This document shows positions 1 through 9,070 of a DNA stretch of 49,020 nucleotides, in pieces. Both the position numbers and the translations under genes were made by a program. A model generated the notes under the pieces. The model was not told where the DNA came from and made no database searches. It saw only the letters and a list, made by a program, of their open reading frames with translations. The first letter of the stretch is position 1. Each line of letters begins with the position of its first letter. Source of the DNA: Terriglobia bacterium (GTDB taxonomy: Bacteria; Acidobacteriota; Terriglobia; UBA7540); contig JAIQEZ010000031.1 of assembly GCA_020073545.1 (NCBI GenBank), positions 1 through 49,020 of the forward strand, in the 5' to 3' direction.

Positions 1-60
1 GAACTCGCGCCTCTTCTCATTGATGACTTCATTCATTGCAAACTCCGTCTGAACAGCGGA

Positions 61-1167
61 TCAGTCTAGCTTCTTCTCTGACAGGAACTTCGACAACTGA
101 TCCGCAATCTCGACGTTATTCAGGTCCGACATCGGGAAGTGCGTGTTGCCACGGATGCCGATCTCGGGCAGGTGCACCACGGTGACATCGCCGCCATGGC
201 CGTTCAAAACATCCCGCCACCGCTTGGCCATTTCGAAGAAAATGCGCCATTGCTCCTGGCCCGGATTCACGCTCGGCTTGTCGGGGATGTCATCGCCGTA
301 AAAGATGACGATCGGTATCTTCGTAAGCAGCATGAAATCCGCCTGGGACACAGTGATGGCACTCAGCGGTCTGCCACCAAGTGTCATAGATGGCGGGACC
401 TCTCCTTCGGGAAAAGGAAAGTCGAAGCCCGGCTCGAAGGAGACGATGGCGCGGACATTCCTGTTCTTGATGGCTGTGCGCCAGCCCGGCCCGCCGCTCT
501 GTGAGTGGGTGACCAGTATGCCCGGCCCAATCTTGTCGAATAACGCCGAAACAGCCTCGATATTCACCTGTGCGTCGTATGGGCCGGTGTTGGGGACCAT
601 TTGCCGGAAGAACTGGTTGAGCGCCTCCGGGTCGTGCGAGAACTGCACGCCCGGATAGAAGTCCGGCCAGGCGCCGAGCCGGAAGATGCCGAACCAGAGC
701 TGCTCATCTGGTGTAGCAGTGATGTTGATCGGCTGCGTGCCGCGTGCCGCGCGGCCACGCCGCGGCTGGTCGATCAAGTAGACCGGGAAGCGACGGCGCA
801 GGAAGATATTCTGGAACCCCTCGCGCCCGTCCGGGGTGGTCTCCCACGTCTTGGCGGACTGCCCGTGGCCGTGCCAGAAGACGAGCGGAAGTTTTCTGGA
901 ATTCACCGGGACCTGGTAGAAGACGTAAGCGTGGTCGCCGTATAACGTCTGGCCCGCGGGATCGCTACCGGCGGGGTTGTACGCGCCCTGCTTGATGGGG
1001 TCGAACGTGCCGGGAGCAGTGATGACGGACCCGCCGACAGCGAAGCTGCCTTGCTCCTGGATCATCAGCGGCTCAGGCTTGCTCTTCTTCGCTTCCTGTG
1101 CAGTCCCTGAGGTGAAAAAACAGGCTGCAATCAGCCAGAGCGCGATGAAAGACTTTCGATTTTGCAT
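61..1167 (-). CDS. Exported alpha/beta-hydrolase
   Basis: A 368-residue protein with a cleavable signal peptide (basic MQNRK start, hydrophobic core at about 6-20, Ala-rich cleavage region near 22), so periplasmic or secreted. The mature part has alpha/beta-hydrolase hallmarks: an oxyanion-type strand ending FWHGHGQ near 98-103 and a nucleophile elbow THSQSG with the presumed catalytic serine at 222, a variant of GxSxG with Thr and Ser in the usual Gly positions. A late Gly-Asp (YGDD, about 290) and a His (NTHF, about 343) could complete the triad. Esterase-like activity is likely; the substrate is unknown. It is the last gene of a minus-strand run, 25 bp behind another hydrolase whose first ~30 residues are almost identical. 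The start has GGAG six bases upstream. Confidence 0.8.
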   Translation of the reverse strand: MQNRKSFIALWLIAACFFTSGTAQEAKKSKPEPLMIQEQGSFAVGGSVITAPGTFDPIKQGAYNPAGSDPAGQTLYGDHAYVFYQVPVNSRKLPLVFWHGHGQSAKTWETTPDGREGFQNIFLRRRFPVYLIDQPRRGRAARGTQPINITATPDEQLWFGIFRLGAWPDFYPGVQFSHDPEALNQFFRQMVPNTGPYDAQVNIEAVSALFDKIGPGILVTHSQSGGPGWRTAIKNRNVRAIVSFEPGFDFPFPEGEVPPSMTLGGRPLSAITVSQADFMLLTKIPIVIFYGDDIPDKPSVNPGQEQWRIFFEMAKRWRDVLNGHGGDVTVVHLPEIGIRGNTHFPMSDLNNVEIADQLSKFLSEKKLD

Positions 1168-1185
1168 GATTTCTCCTGCGATATG
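1076..1185 (-). repeat. Leader repeat shared by two hydrolase genes, copy A
   Basis: The start region of the hydrolase at 61-1167 closely resembles that of the hydrolase upstream (copy B, 2040-2225). The shared part covers the ribosome-binding site and ATG (ATGATTTCTCC on the plus strand), the whole signal peptide (RKSFIALWLIAA) and the first mature residues (KSKPE). In copy B about 70 bp are inserted between the ATG block and the signal-peptide block. Downstream of it the two proteins are unrelated apart from fold. Confidence 0.75.
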
Positions 1186-1192
1186 CTACGGG

Positions 1193-2206
1193 TTACTTGA
1201 GCGGACGCGTCAGCCCTTGCGCTTCCAGCCAGTAGTAGAACTCGTCGATCCAGTGATCGCTTGACTTACCTTGTTTACGCATACCCCAGCCATGACCGCC
1301 GGAGCTAAAGATGTGAAACTCCGGTTTGTATCCGGCGGCTTTGAGTGCGTCGTAGAAGGCGACGATGTAGGTGCCGGCGAGGGTGTCGTCTTGCGCCATC
1401 GCCATGAAGAAGGGCGGTAGTCCTTGTGGTATCGCTGGCACGGCCGAGATAGGGGCGCCGTATATAGGAGCCGCGTAGTTCGGGCGCGCATCCGGCTGTA
1501 TGGCCGTGAAATCAGCGATCATCCCGCCGGCTGAGAATCCCATAAAGACGACGCGATCCGGAGAGATGCCCCATTCGGCGGCGTGCGCGCGCACGACTTT
1601 CACAGCCTGGATGCCGTCGGCAATGCCGTACTTACCGTCCTCGTCGACTAAGGCATGGTTGCTCATCTGAGCCATGAAGGCTGCGCGGGCGGACCGGCCT
1701 AGTTGCGCGGCATCCTGGCCTTCGATTTGAACCACTCGGTACTTCAAAACGATTGCCGCGATGCCCCGAGCCACGAGCCATTTCGCAACATCGTGACCTT
1801 CTGAGTTGATTGACAACGATATGAAGCCGCCGCCTGGGGCGATAATGACGGCGGTGCCTGTCGCAGTGGACGGGTCCGGCAGGTATGCGGTCAGCGTCGG
1901 CGTGCTCACGTTGACAATTGCCTTCATGCCGCCGGAGCCAAGGGCGGTCTCCGGCTGCTTCCATTGCTCGGACCCGGGCGCGACACCGGGCCAGAGATTG
2001 ATAACCGTCTTCGTCGTCGCGGGCGTGGGCGCCTGCTCTGGCTTGCTCTTGTTGGTCTCTTGTGCACTTGCTGAAGTCAAAAGAGAGGCCGCTATCAGCC
2101 AGAGCGCGATGAAAGACTTCCGATGCTTCCTGCTCATAGAATTTGCCCCGGTGACCCTGAGGGCCGGGAGTTCCAGGTTGCTCTTTCCAGATCCCTGCTT
2201 TCGCAT
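1193..2206 (-). CDS. Exported alpha/beta-hydrolase of the BD-FAE / acetyl-xylan-esterase type
   Basis: 337 residues, or 314 from the internal ATG at 2137. The mature domain shows an oxyanion loop IAPGGGF and a nucleophile motif GFSAGG, as in carboxylesterases of the feruloyl/acetyl-xylan esterase-like group; a C-terminal Asp (QDDT) and His (GGHGWG) complete a plausible Ser-Asp-His triad. The upstream ATG at 2206 is preceded by GGAG and its surroundings match the start of the neighbouring hydrolase (1167), while the ATG at 2137 gives a normal-length signal peptide (RKSFIALWLIAASLL). I kept the upstream start but the choice is open. Probably removes acyl groups from a carbohydrate or small ester outside the cytoplasm. 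Cotranscription with its neighbours is likely (25 and 29 bp gaps). Confidence 0.8.
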   Translation of the reverse strand: MRKQGSGKSNLELPALRVTGANSMSRKHRKSFIALWLIAASLLTSASAQETNKSKPEQAPTPATTKTVINLWPGVAPGSEQWKQPETALGSGGMKAIVNVSTPTLTAYLPDPSTATGTAVIIAPGGGFISLSINSEGHDVAKWLVARGIAAIVLKYRVVQIEGQDAAQLGRSARAAFMAQMSNHALVDEDGKYGIADGIQAVKVVRAHAAEWGISPDRVVFMGFSAGGMIADFTAIQPDARPNYAAPIYGAPISAVPAIPQGLPPFFMAMAQDDTLAGTYIVAFYDALKAAGYKPEFHIFSSGGHGWGMRKQGKSSDHWIDEFYYWLEAQGLTRPLK

Positions 2207-2225
2207 GATTTCTCCATCGATATGC
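2040..2225 (-). repeat. Leader repeat shared by two hydrolase genes, copy B
   Basis: Second copy of the leader described at 1076-1185. It carries the same GGAGAAATC-ATG context (start 2206) and the same signal-peptide coding block ending near 2137, but with roughly 70 extra bases between them, which add 23 codons if translation starts at 2206. Confidence 0.7.
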
Positions 2226-2235
2226 CCTTCGTGAC

Positions 2236-3063
2236 CTATTTCCTCTCAAAAACTTCCTTGGCGACGTTGATGGCGGTTACCGCGTTAGGCCAGCCAGCGT
2301 AAAACGCCAGGTGAGTGATGGTCTCGATCAACTCCTCCTGAGTCACGCCATTTTCGCGCGCTCTGACGAGATGAGACCGGAGCTGGTCTGGACGGTTCAA
2401 GGCAATCAGCGCAGCCACAGTCACCAGGCTTCGGTCACGCTTCGACAGCTCCGGACGCTCCCAGACGTCGCCGTACAGCACATCGTCAGTCAGTTCGGCC
2501 AACTTGGGGTCAAAGTCGCCGATCGCTCCTTGAGACGGCCGGGGCTTCGCGGCGGCGTCGGTGCTCGCTCTCTGAGCGCGAAGCGGCGCGCCGTACTGCG
2601 CATCGCTGACCTTCTCCATCCATTCCACGGACTTGCCATCGAGCTGTTCCACGATGGCGATGTGCGCCATCGAACTGTTCGGCGCGGCCCCGTGCCAGTG
2701 CTTCTGACCGGGCGGAATCCAGACCACGTCCCCCTGATGGATTTCCTCTAAGGGATCGCCCCAGCGCTGCACCCGGCCTGTGCCCGCCGTCACTATCAGG
2801 ATCTGGCCCAGCGGGTGGGTGTGCCACGCGGTGCGTGCGCCGGGCTCGAATGTAACGAGGGCACCGGACGCCCGTGCCGGAGCGTTCGACTGAAACAAAG
2901 GGTCAACGCGCACGGAGCCGGTGAAGTTCTCGGCCGGTCCCTGCCGGGAAGGTTGCGAGCCACTCCGCATGATCCTTATCGCTCCCGGATCCTTGGAAGT
3001 CTGGCTCTGCGCACCTGACGCCAGCATGCAGAGAGAGATCGCAATCGCTGCATGGATTCTCAT
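2236..3063 (-). CDS. Exported cupin - carboxymuconolactone-decarboxylase-like fusion
   Basis: 275 residues with a signal peptide (1-20). Residues about 45-145 form a cupin: metal-ligand motif H81-T-H83-P-L-G-Q87 and a second conserved His pair at 122-124 (KHWHG). Residues about 185-272 match the carboxymuconolactone decarboxylase/AhpD-like fold ([15 protein letters not shown], then [12 protein letters not shown]). No CxxC is present in that half, so it is not a peroxidase-type AhpD. Cupin-CMD fusions of this kind occur in proteobacteria and acidobacteria beside aldo/keto reductases; the reaction is not established. It sits 38 bp behind the aldo/keto reductase gene, so cotranscription is likely. 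Confidence 0.85.
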   Translation of the reverse strand: MRIHAAIAISLCMLASGAQSQTSKDPGAIRIMRSGSQPSRQGPAENFTGSVRVDPLFQSNAPARASGALVTFEPGARTAWHTHPLGQILIVTAGTGRVQRWGDPLEEIHQGDVVWIPPGQKHWHGAAPNSSMAHIAIVEQLDGKSVEWMEKVSDAQYGAPLRAQRASTDAAAKPRPSQGAIGDFDPKLAELTDDVLYGDVWERPELSKRDRSLVTVAALIALNRPDQLRSHLVRARENGVTQEELIETITHLAFYAGWPNAVTAINVAKEVFERK

Positions 3064-3101
3064 CGTTGTTCCTTCTGCTCGGCCGCCGTTGAGATTGCAC
3101 C

Positions 3102-4257
<1,156 letters not shown>

Positions 4258-5226
4258 GTGATTAACATGAAAAAGCTCAAGGAAAATGCCGCCCTGAAGC
4301 CAAACCTGGCCCGCGAGTTGCGCGCAGCGCTGGCGCGCAAGATTGCCTCATTCGTGGGCGAAGAAGAGAATCGGGTAACGGAGATTCCCGGCGTGAGCCT
4401 TCACCGGCGGACATCCCCTACCCCTCCGTGCCGGACAACCTACCATTCGGGCGTCATCGTCGTCGCCCAGGGCCGCAAGCAGGTGAACCTTGGCCGGACC
4501 AGCTTCATCTACGACGAGTCGCGCTTCCTCCTGACTGCGGTCGATTTGCCGATCGTCAGCTGGGTGGCCGAGGCAACCGAAGAGGTTCCCTGTCTCGTAC
4601 TGTCGCTCAAACTGGACATGTCCATGGTCCGGGAGGTGCTCGGCCGTGAGGAAATTCATGTCGCGGAGGCAGCGCCAGAAAGTCCCGCCATGTCCACCGG
4701 CGAAACCACGCCCGAATTCTTGGGCGCGTGCTGCCGCCTGGTGGATCTTCTGGACAGCCCGCTGGACATCCCCTTCCTAAGCGGACTGATTCAGCGCGAG
4801 ATCATCTACCGGATTCTGCGTGGACCGGAGGGAGCGCGCTTGCGCGCAGTTGCAACACTCGGAGATCAAAGCCACCGAACGGCAAAAGCGGTAGCGTGGA
4901 TAACCGCGAACTACGCTAAGCCGCTACACGTGGAGGAACTCGCCCAGGTTGCCAGCATGGGTGTATCGACGCTACACCATCATTTCCGGATGCTGACGGC
5001 GATGAGTCCGCTTCAGTATCAGAAACAGCTCCGGCTGCAGGCGGCTCGCAGCCTGATGCTCAATAGCGGCCTTGATGCTGCGAGCGCGGCTTTTGGGGTT
5101 GGGTACGAAAGCCCCACCCAATTCAATCGCGAATACAGCCGCTTCTTCGGCCAACCTCCTGTGCGGGACATTCGAGCGCTTCTTTCCCCAGGTGCCCCGA
5201 AACTCGAATTGGTCGGTACTCGCTGA
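4258..5226 (+). CDS. AraC-family transcriptional regulator
   Basis: 322 residues from GTG at 4258, or 319 from the ATG at 4267 (MKKLKENA), which may be the real start. Residues about 40-190 resemble the AraC N-terminal domain of the YqhC type (GVSLHRRTSPTPPC, then VVAQGRKQVNLG, a ligand-sensing beta-rich region). Residues about 215-310 carry the two helix-turn-helix motifs (VEELAQVASMGVSTLHHHF and AAFGVGYESPTQFNREY, each within the AraC signature). It probably controls the divergent aldo/keto reductase-cupin-hydrolase genes in response to an aldehyde or related small molecule, as YqhC does for yqhD. Confidence 0.9.
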   Translation: MINMKKLKENAALKPNLARELRAALARKIASFVGEEENRVTEIPGVSLHRRTSPTPPCRTTYHSGVIVVAQGRKQVNLGRTSFIYDESRFLLTAVDLPIVSWVAEATEEVPCLVLSLKLDMSMVREVLGREEIHVAEAAPESPAMSTGETTPEFLGACCRLVDLLDSPLDIPFLSGLIQREIIYRILRGPEGARLRAVATLGDQSHRTAKAVAWITANYAKPLHVEELAQVASMGVSTLHHHFRMLTAMSPLQYQKQLRLQAARSLMLNSGLDAASAAFGVGYESPTQFNREYSRFFGQPPVRDIRALLSPGAPKLELVGTR

Positions 5227-5227
5227 G

Positions 5228-5638
5228 TCAGTTGTTCATCGCCTTCATCCACAGCTTCAAGCCTGCGCTTCGAGGTCTAATCGAACTCGCGTAGACAGAG
5301 TGCGGTTTTCTGAGCGAGTGGTCGCCGACTCGGAAACTACCTGCCGTAGCCCCTTTAGCTCTTGCGAAAAGCCACATGGACGAAGCGTCGGTTCTCGCAC
5401 GCTGACCCACTACCGTGCCGAGCTTTTGCTTGGCCTGCACCACCTCGAACCGCTCCCCAGTCTCCTTCTCAAGCTCCGCGACCAGCGGCTCTAGGTCCAC
5501 GCACAGCCGCCACAGGATGCCGAACCACCCGTCGCCGCACTGGAACCCGAACGGCATCAGGGTGTGGCGGACATCGCCGTTCACGTTGAACCATTTCGGG
5601 AACCGCTTGGCCAGCTTTTCCTCAAGTTCCTTGCGCAT
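5228..5638 (-). CDS. Hypothetical protein, C-terminal part possibly altered
   Basis: 136 residues, no named domain. The first ~75 residues (ELEEKLAKRFPKWF, then GDGWFGILWRLCVDLEPL and FEVVQAKQKLG) have the look of a conserved hypothetical family found in phage-like and accessory regions, where a phrase like EKFGGLRFY usually follows and leads to a C-terminal Cys motif. Here the sequence after KQKLG is different, basic and low in hydrophobic pattern, suggesting a frameshift or recombination within about 5400-5440. The stop lies one base from the stop of the convergent AraC gene. It is the last gene of the recombinase block, 18 bp behind its neighbour. Confidence 0.5.
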   Translation of the reverse strand: MRKELEEKLAKRFPKWFNVNGDVRHTLMPFGFQCGDGWFGILWRLCVDLEPLVAELEKETGERFEVVQAKQKLGTVVGQRARTDASSMWLFARAKGATAGSFRVGDHSLRKPHSVYASSIRPRSAGLKLWMKAMNN

Positions 5639-5656
5639 CGGGCTTGCTCCGCATGG

Positions 5657-6142
5657 CTAGTCTTTGGGGGGTTCGTTATCGCCGAACTTTTCCCGCCACA
5701 GCTTCCCTTGTGGAGAGTTCCAAAACCGCTCCATGCGTTCCGCATAGCGCTCCGGGTAAATCGCCCTGTTCATCGCACAGCATACCCAGGCGCTGCCCCC
5801 GCCAGGCAGGTCAATCAGGCTCATTTTGGAGCTTGGATATTCCGTGTGGCAGGAGTCGCAGCAGCCTATATTGAGGTGCCTGAAGGCGCCACACGTCTTG
5901 ATTTTGCCGCCGGGCGGGAGCCTGCGCTGAAGCTCGGTGATGACGCCCGAGAGGAAATCGGCTTGGTCGCCGGATTTGGCGCACTGTCCCGAAGGCAAAA
6001 GCACGCCCATCTCCTTCAGGGTCTTCTCGATGATTTCGCCCCTGGTCATTTCAGCGTTGTCGTAGTAGTGGCTGTCTTGCACGGAAGGCGGATAGATGTT
6101 CTGTTCCCTCAGGAGCTTTTTTAAGACTTCGTCCTTGGACAT
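5657..6142 (-). CDS. Hypothetical cysteine-rich protein
   Basis: 161 residues, not recognised. The N-terminal half is charged and helical (DEVLKKLLREQ, TRGEIIEKTLKEMG). The C-terminal half has a cluster of possible metal ligands: C84, C94-C95, C98-H99 and C121-C122 (NIGCCDSCH, WVCCAMNRAIYP), so a small zinc-binding fold is plausible. No signal peptide or membrane segment. It lies 89 bp behind the metallophosphoesterase and 18 bp ahead of the next gene in the same minus-strand block. Confidence 0.55.
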   Translation of the reverse strand: MSKDEVLKKLLREQNIYPPSVQDSHYYDNAEMTRGEIIEKTLKEMGVLLPSGQCAKSGDQADFLSGVITELQRRLPPGGKIKTCGAFRHLNIGCCDSCHTEYPSSKMSLIDLPGGGSAWVCCAMNRAIYPERYAERMERFWNSPQGKLWREKFGDNEPPKD

Positions 6143-6231
6143 TCAGCGACCCCTCCCGAACTGCCAGCAAATTGACGGCAAGATTCTGCCTGCGCAAACC
6201 CCGTTTCGGCGTGGGCGAGGAACCGTTTGGC

Positions 6232-6858
6232 CTAGCGGGCCTGGAGGTCAATCACAACCGGTTTCCTATCCAGGCTGCCGCTGTCGCCGAACAGCGAAGC
6301 GTTGACGAAGATTGTTTCAGGCGTCCGCAACGTGCCATACCGAGCGTGGATGTGACCGAACACATGGAGCCGTGGCCTGGCTTGGAAGACCGCTTCCAAA
6401 AGCTGGGGACAGCCTTCCCTACGCTCCGAGCGTGGACCGTGGTCAAGGATGGCAAAGGGAGGAGTGTGCGTAATCAGGATGTCCGTATCTTTCGGAATCA
6501 GCGCCCAATGCTTCTTGCGGTCTGCCGACTTGGACATCCCGAACGCCCCTCCGTAAAGGGGCGTGACCGGCGACCCCCAAATCTTCAGGCCCTCGATTTC
6601 CACGCCCGAGTCCACCAGCAAAATTGCGTTGGTGATTGCGCCCTGGTTACGTGGCTCCTCTAGGGCAAACTCGTGGTTGCCGGGTACGACCACCTTGTGC
6701 CGGTGCGGCAGCGACCCGAGCCAGTCATTGAAGTCGGAGACGATGGAAGGCGGCTTTGAATAGAAGGTGAAGTCTCCCGCATGGACAAGCAAGTCGCCAG
6801 GAGGTACGACGAGTTCCCGGTGAAGCTCATGGGTGTCGCCGATGCAAACGATGCGCAT
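6232..6858 (-). CDS. Calcineurin-like metallophosphoesterase
   Basis: 208 residues. All signature blocks of the metallophosphoesterase superfamily are present in order: GDTHELH (residues 7-13), HAGDF (about 26-30), GNHEF (about 60-64), THTPP (about 130-134) and FGHIHARYG (about 167-175). The size and the THTPP/FGHIH pattern resemble the MPPED1/239AB (UPF0046-like) subgroup, whose members cleave phosphodiesters such as 2',3'-cAMP in vitro. The cellular substrate is unknown. An AAGGA lies upstream of the ATG. In this recombinase-led block it is the only recognisable enzyme besides the recombinase. Confidence 0.9.
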   Translation of the reverse strand: MRIVCIGDTHELHRELVVPPGDLLVHAGDFTFYSKPPSIVSDFNDWLGSLPHRHKVVVPGNHEFALEEPRNQGAITNAILLVDSGVEIEGLKIWGSPVTPLYGGAFGMSKSADRKKHWALIPKDTDILITHTPPFAILDHGPRSERREGCPQLLEAVFQARPRLHVFGHIHARYGTLRTPETIFVNASLFGDSGSLDRKPVVIDLQAR

Positions 6859-6960
6859 GCTGGATGTCCTTGATGGTCACCACGCCTTCGGCATTCAGTG
6901 CGGCTTCTGCCTGGGTTCTTCTTCATCGGCGTCGGGCAGGTTCGGGCCTTGCCCGTGCGG

Positions 6961-7251
6961 TCATTTCTCTGGGTCTGGGTCGTCGCTTTTTCCCGGCTCC
7001 GCTTGGGGCGGGGCGGTGCTGGCGTCATCCACCTTCTGGTGCCTGGCGGCATAGTCATCAGCAAGACGCCTGAACACGGGCACGAGGTCCTCGGGGAGGA
7101 GGGATATTCCCCGGACCTCCATCCTCCTGGCCATCGCCAGCCCCTCCACGGGGATGGCGGAGAACTTCCGCTCTGCGTCCCCAGGGTCGTCCGCCTCGAT
7201 GGCGATGTCGCCCTCGCCGTGCAGGACGAAGTCTAAAATATAGATTGGCAT
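6961..7251 (-). CDS. Hypothetical small protein
   Basis: 96 residues, not recognised. The N-terminal half (MPIYILDFVLHGEGDIAIEA, then DPGDAERKFSAIPVEGL) reads as a compact alpha/beta fold; the C-terminal third is proline- and acid-rich and probably disordered. Its start overlaps the end of the upstream 271-residue gene by 19 bp, which suggests translational coupling. Confidence 0.5.
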   Translation of the reverse strand: MPIYILDFVLHGEGDIAIEADDPGDAERKFSAIPVEGLAMARRMEVRGISLLPEDLVPVFRRLADDYAARHQKVDDASTAPPQAEPGKSDDPDPEK

Positions 7252-8048
7252 GCGTGCCTCCCATGCTCCTTCTTGGACTCATTGCATTCCCACCACTGAC
7301 CGCCGATATCGCAGAAATGCCGGCCCATCGGTCCCTCCTCAGCCCTCTTGTGCTTCTTCTTTATTGGCCTCGACCCTCGCCCTCGGAGGGCCTCGCTGAT
7401 GGCGGCGTCAACCCGCCGCCAGAACTCCTCTTCGAGCTCCCACGTGTTCTCAGGGAGGTTGATTTCCGATATGTCCTCTCCCACGGTCCTTGCCCAGTAA
7501 CAGCGTGCGAACTCCCAGTACCGCTTGGTGTCCTTCCTGGCCCTTGCCGCCATCCCGTCGAAAGCCGGGCGGCGGAAGTCCTCGTCAGCGTGCCTGAGCA
7601 GGCGACGAAGGACGACGAAAAGAGGGGTCTGGCGAACGTGTTCCGGCGTGGGGGCAGGAGGCTCCTCGTCAGGCAACGGGTCATTTGCCTTCCGGACTTC
7701 TTCCCGGATGAAGTCGGCTGCAAGTTCACGCAGGAACTTCTCGAACCCTCTCATGAAGTCGCAGTGGGCGGAGCGGGTCTCCTCGTGGCGACTACCTTTC
7801 TCCGGCTCGTGCTGCCAGCACCCCTGCTCCCTGTAGGTGAGCAGCCCTGCACGTGCGGACTCTGTGTTGGCGCAGGCCCCCCAGTCCGGCCATGTGCGGA
7901 ATAGCTCCACGAACCAGCGGCACGTGGCGCAGTCGGGGCGGGCTTCCGGCTTGCCCAGCCACTTTCGCTGCCCATGCGGCGCCCAGTCCGATGGCAGCTT
8001 CCGGCATGCCTCCCATAGCTCGTCGTCGCTCGGGTTCCTGGCTTGCAT
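7233..8048 (-). CDS. Hypothetical cysteine-containing protein with a C-terminal HFCD-WWEC motif
   Basis: 271 residues from the ATG at 8048; a longer open frame reaches 8195 but would overlap the upstream gene and adds an Arg/Gly-rich stretch. Cysteines at about 15, 40, 43 and 59 (CATCRWF, WGACANTESARAGLLTY) form a module seen in other bacterial hypotheticals, with a further C at about 77. A charged helical middle follows, and the last 31 residues contain HFCDIGGQWWEC, nearly the same as the start of the 122-residue protein upstream. Function unknown; metal binding is plausible. Confidence 0.55.
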   Translation of the reverse strand: MQARNPSDDELWEACRKLPSDWAPHGQRKWLGKPEARPDCATCRWFVELFRTWPDWGACANTESARAGLLTYREQGCWQHEPEKGSRHEETRSAHCDFMRGFEKFLRELAADFIREEVRKANDPLPDEEPPAPTPEHVRQTPLFVVLRRLLRHADEDFRRPAFDGMAARARKDTKRYWEFARCYWARTVGEDISEINLPENTWELEEEFWRRVDAAISEALRGRGSRPIKKKHKRAEEGPMGRHFCDIGGQWWECNESKKEHGRHACQSIF

Positions 8049-8086
8049 CCTGTGCCTCCGATTAGGCTCCGGGCCAAACTTCAGGC

Positions 8087-8455
8087 CTAGGCTCCCGCCT
8101 TCCGCTTGTCGCCGTCCCCGAACAGCCACTCCACGATTTCCTCGGCGAGGGCGTGCTTCTCCGGCCCGTCCGGCAGCGCCTTCATCCTCGCCCACTTCTC
8201 GTCAAAGCCGAACTCGGCGGCACGCCGGTCGTATTCCTGCTTGGCCTCTCCCGTCCTCCGGCACTCTTCTTCCCGATGCTCCGGGCAGGTGACAAGCTCG
8301 ACCCGATTCTTGCAGCGGGCATGGTCGCCATCCTCCAGCGGGAGACGGCATCCACGGCACAGGCAAACAGACGGCTCCGTGTCGCCACGGCGCAGCGCCG
8401 TTCCGTCGCACTCCCACCAGTGACCGGCAGAATCACAGAAATGGCGGTGGCTCAT
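8087..8455 (-). CDS. Hypothetical cysteine-rich protein
   Basis: 122 residues. The first 65 residues hold eight cysteines (C7, C16, C31, C33, C36, C48, C57, C65) in a pattern like small zinc ribbons (CLCRGCR, TCPEHREEEC). The start repeats the HFCD-WWEC motif found at the C-terminus of the next protein. The C-terminal half is a charged helix ending in basic residues. No named family recognised. It lies in the recombinase block between the DnaJ-like zinc-finger miniprotein and the 271-residue gene. Confidence 0.55.
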   Translation of the reverse strand: MSHRHFCDSAGHWWECDGTALRRGDTEPSVCLCRGCRLPLEDGDHARCKNRVELVTCPEHREEECRRTGEAKQEYDRRAAEFGFDEKWARMKALPDGPEKHALAEEIVEWLFGDGDKRKAGA

Positions 8456-8524
8456 CTTGCCTCCCTCTTGGCTGCTTCAATCCTCAGGGTGCCGCCCCGG
8501 AGCATCTGGGCCGCCTTGCTGCCG

Positions 8525-8695
8525 TCACCGCTGGCCGGTGCCCCGGCAAGCCCGGCAGACGCCTGACTTCTGGCACGCAGTGCAGGGGATGCGATACGTG
8601 TCCACCTGGCCGTAGCCGGGATAGCCGAGGCGGCCCGTGCCCTTGCACTGCGGGCACTTGCCCGTTCCATTGCAACTGCCGCATTCCTTCTTCAT
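8525..8695 (-). CDS. DnaJ-type zinc-finger miniprotein
   Basis: A 56-residue protein made almost entirely of four CxxCxGxG-like units: C5-C8 (CGSCNGTG), C14-C17 (CPQCKGTG), C38-C41 (CTACQKSG) and C47-C50 (CRACRGTG). This is the arrangement of the DnaJ cysteine-rich zinc domain without the J domain or substrate-binding domains. It fits exactly between its neighbours (29 and 18 bp gaps) in the same orientation, and the conserved-cysteine pattern appears in only this frame, so I regard it as a real gene. Such stand-alone zinc domains are known in phages and plant proteins; the role here is unknown. Confidence 0.7.
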   Translation of the reverse strand: MKKECGSCNGTGKCPQCKGTGRLGYPGYGQVDTYRIPCTACQKSGVCRACRGTGQR

Positions 8696-8713
8696 GCGAG
8701 CCTCCGTAAGAAT

Positions 8714-8998
8714 CTATGTCTCTTGCACGGTCTCCTGGTGGCCGCAGAAATCCAGGGGTAGCTGGACCGCTGGCTCCCGTTCCCACGCCACGGCCATCGC
8801 CTTAAGCCACTTGTGGTCCGCCTTGGTAAGGCGCTCTTTGGCTCGCACGTGGGTCATCTCGCAGAGGCGAATGAACTCCTCCGGGGGCGGCTCAGGGCAA
8901 GGGTCATCAATCACGCAGGGCTTTATCCCCATCTTCCTCAGGAACACGGAGTCTCTGCGGATGAGGTCCAGCAGCCAGGGTTCGTAGAAGTACTCCAT
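8714..8998 (-). CDS. Hypothetical small protein
   Basis: 94 residues, not recognised. It starts MEYFYEPWLLDLIRRDSVFL, continues with a proline- and acid-rich loop (DDPCPEPPPEEFIRL) and a basic helix (HVRAKERLTKADHKWLKAM). The phrase KERLTKADHKWLKAMAVAW reads like a short helical DNA-associated segment, but this is weak. AGGAAGGACC just upstream supports the ATG at 8998. Confidence 0.5.
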   Translation of the reverse strand: MEYFYEPWLLDLIRRDSVFLRKMGIKPCVIDDPCPEPPPEEFIRLCEMTHVRAKERLTKADHKWLKAMAVAWEREPAVQLPLDFCGHQETVQET

Positions 8999-9070
8999 TG
9001 GTCCTTCCTCAGGCTGACATACGGCCGTGAATGCCGTCCCGGCATCCCATTGGCCGCCGGACCATCCAAC

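Noticed and set aside
6859-6960. Possible readthrough of the TGA after the 96-residue protein into an acidic tail
   Set aside because: The downstream frame (about 23 codons) is open, but there is no start codon or readthrough context, and a GC-rich frame of that length is expected by chance.
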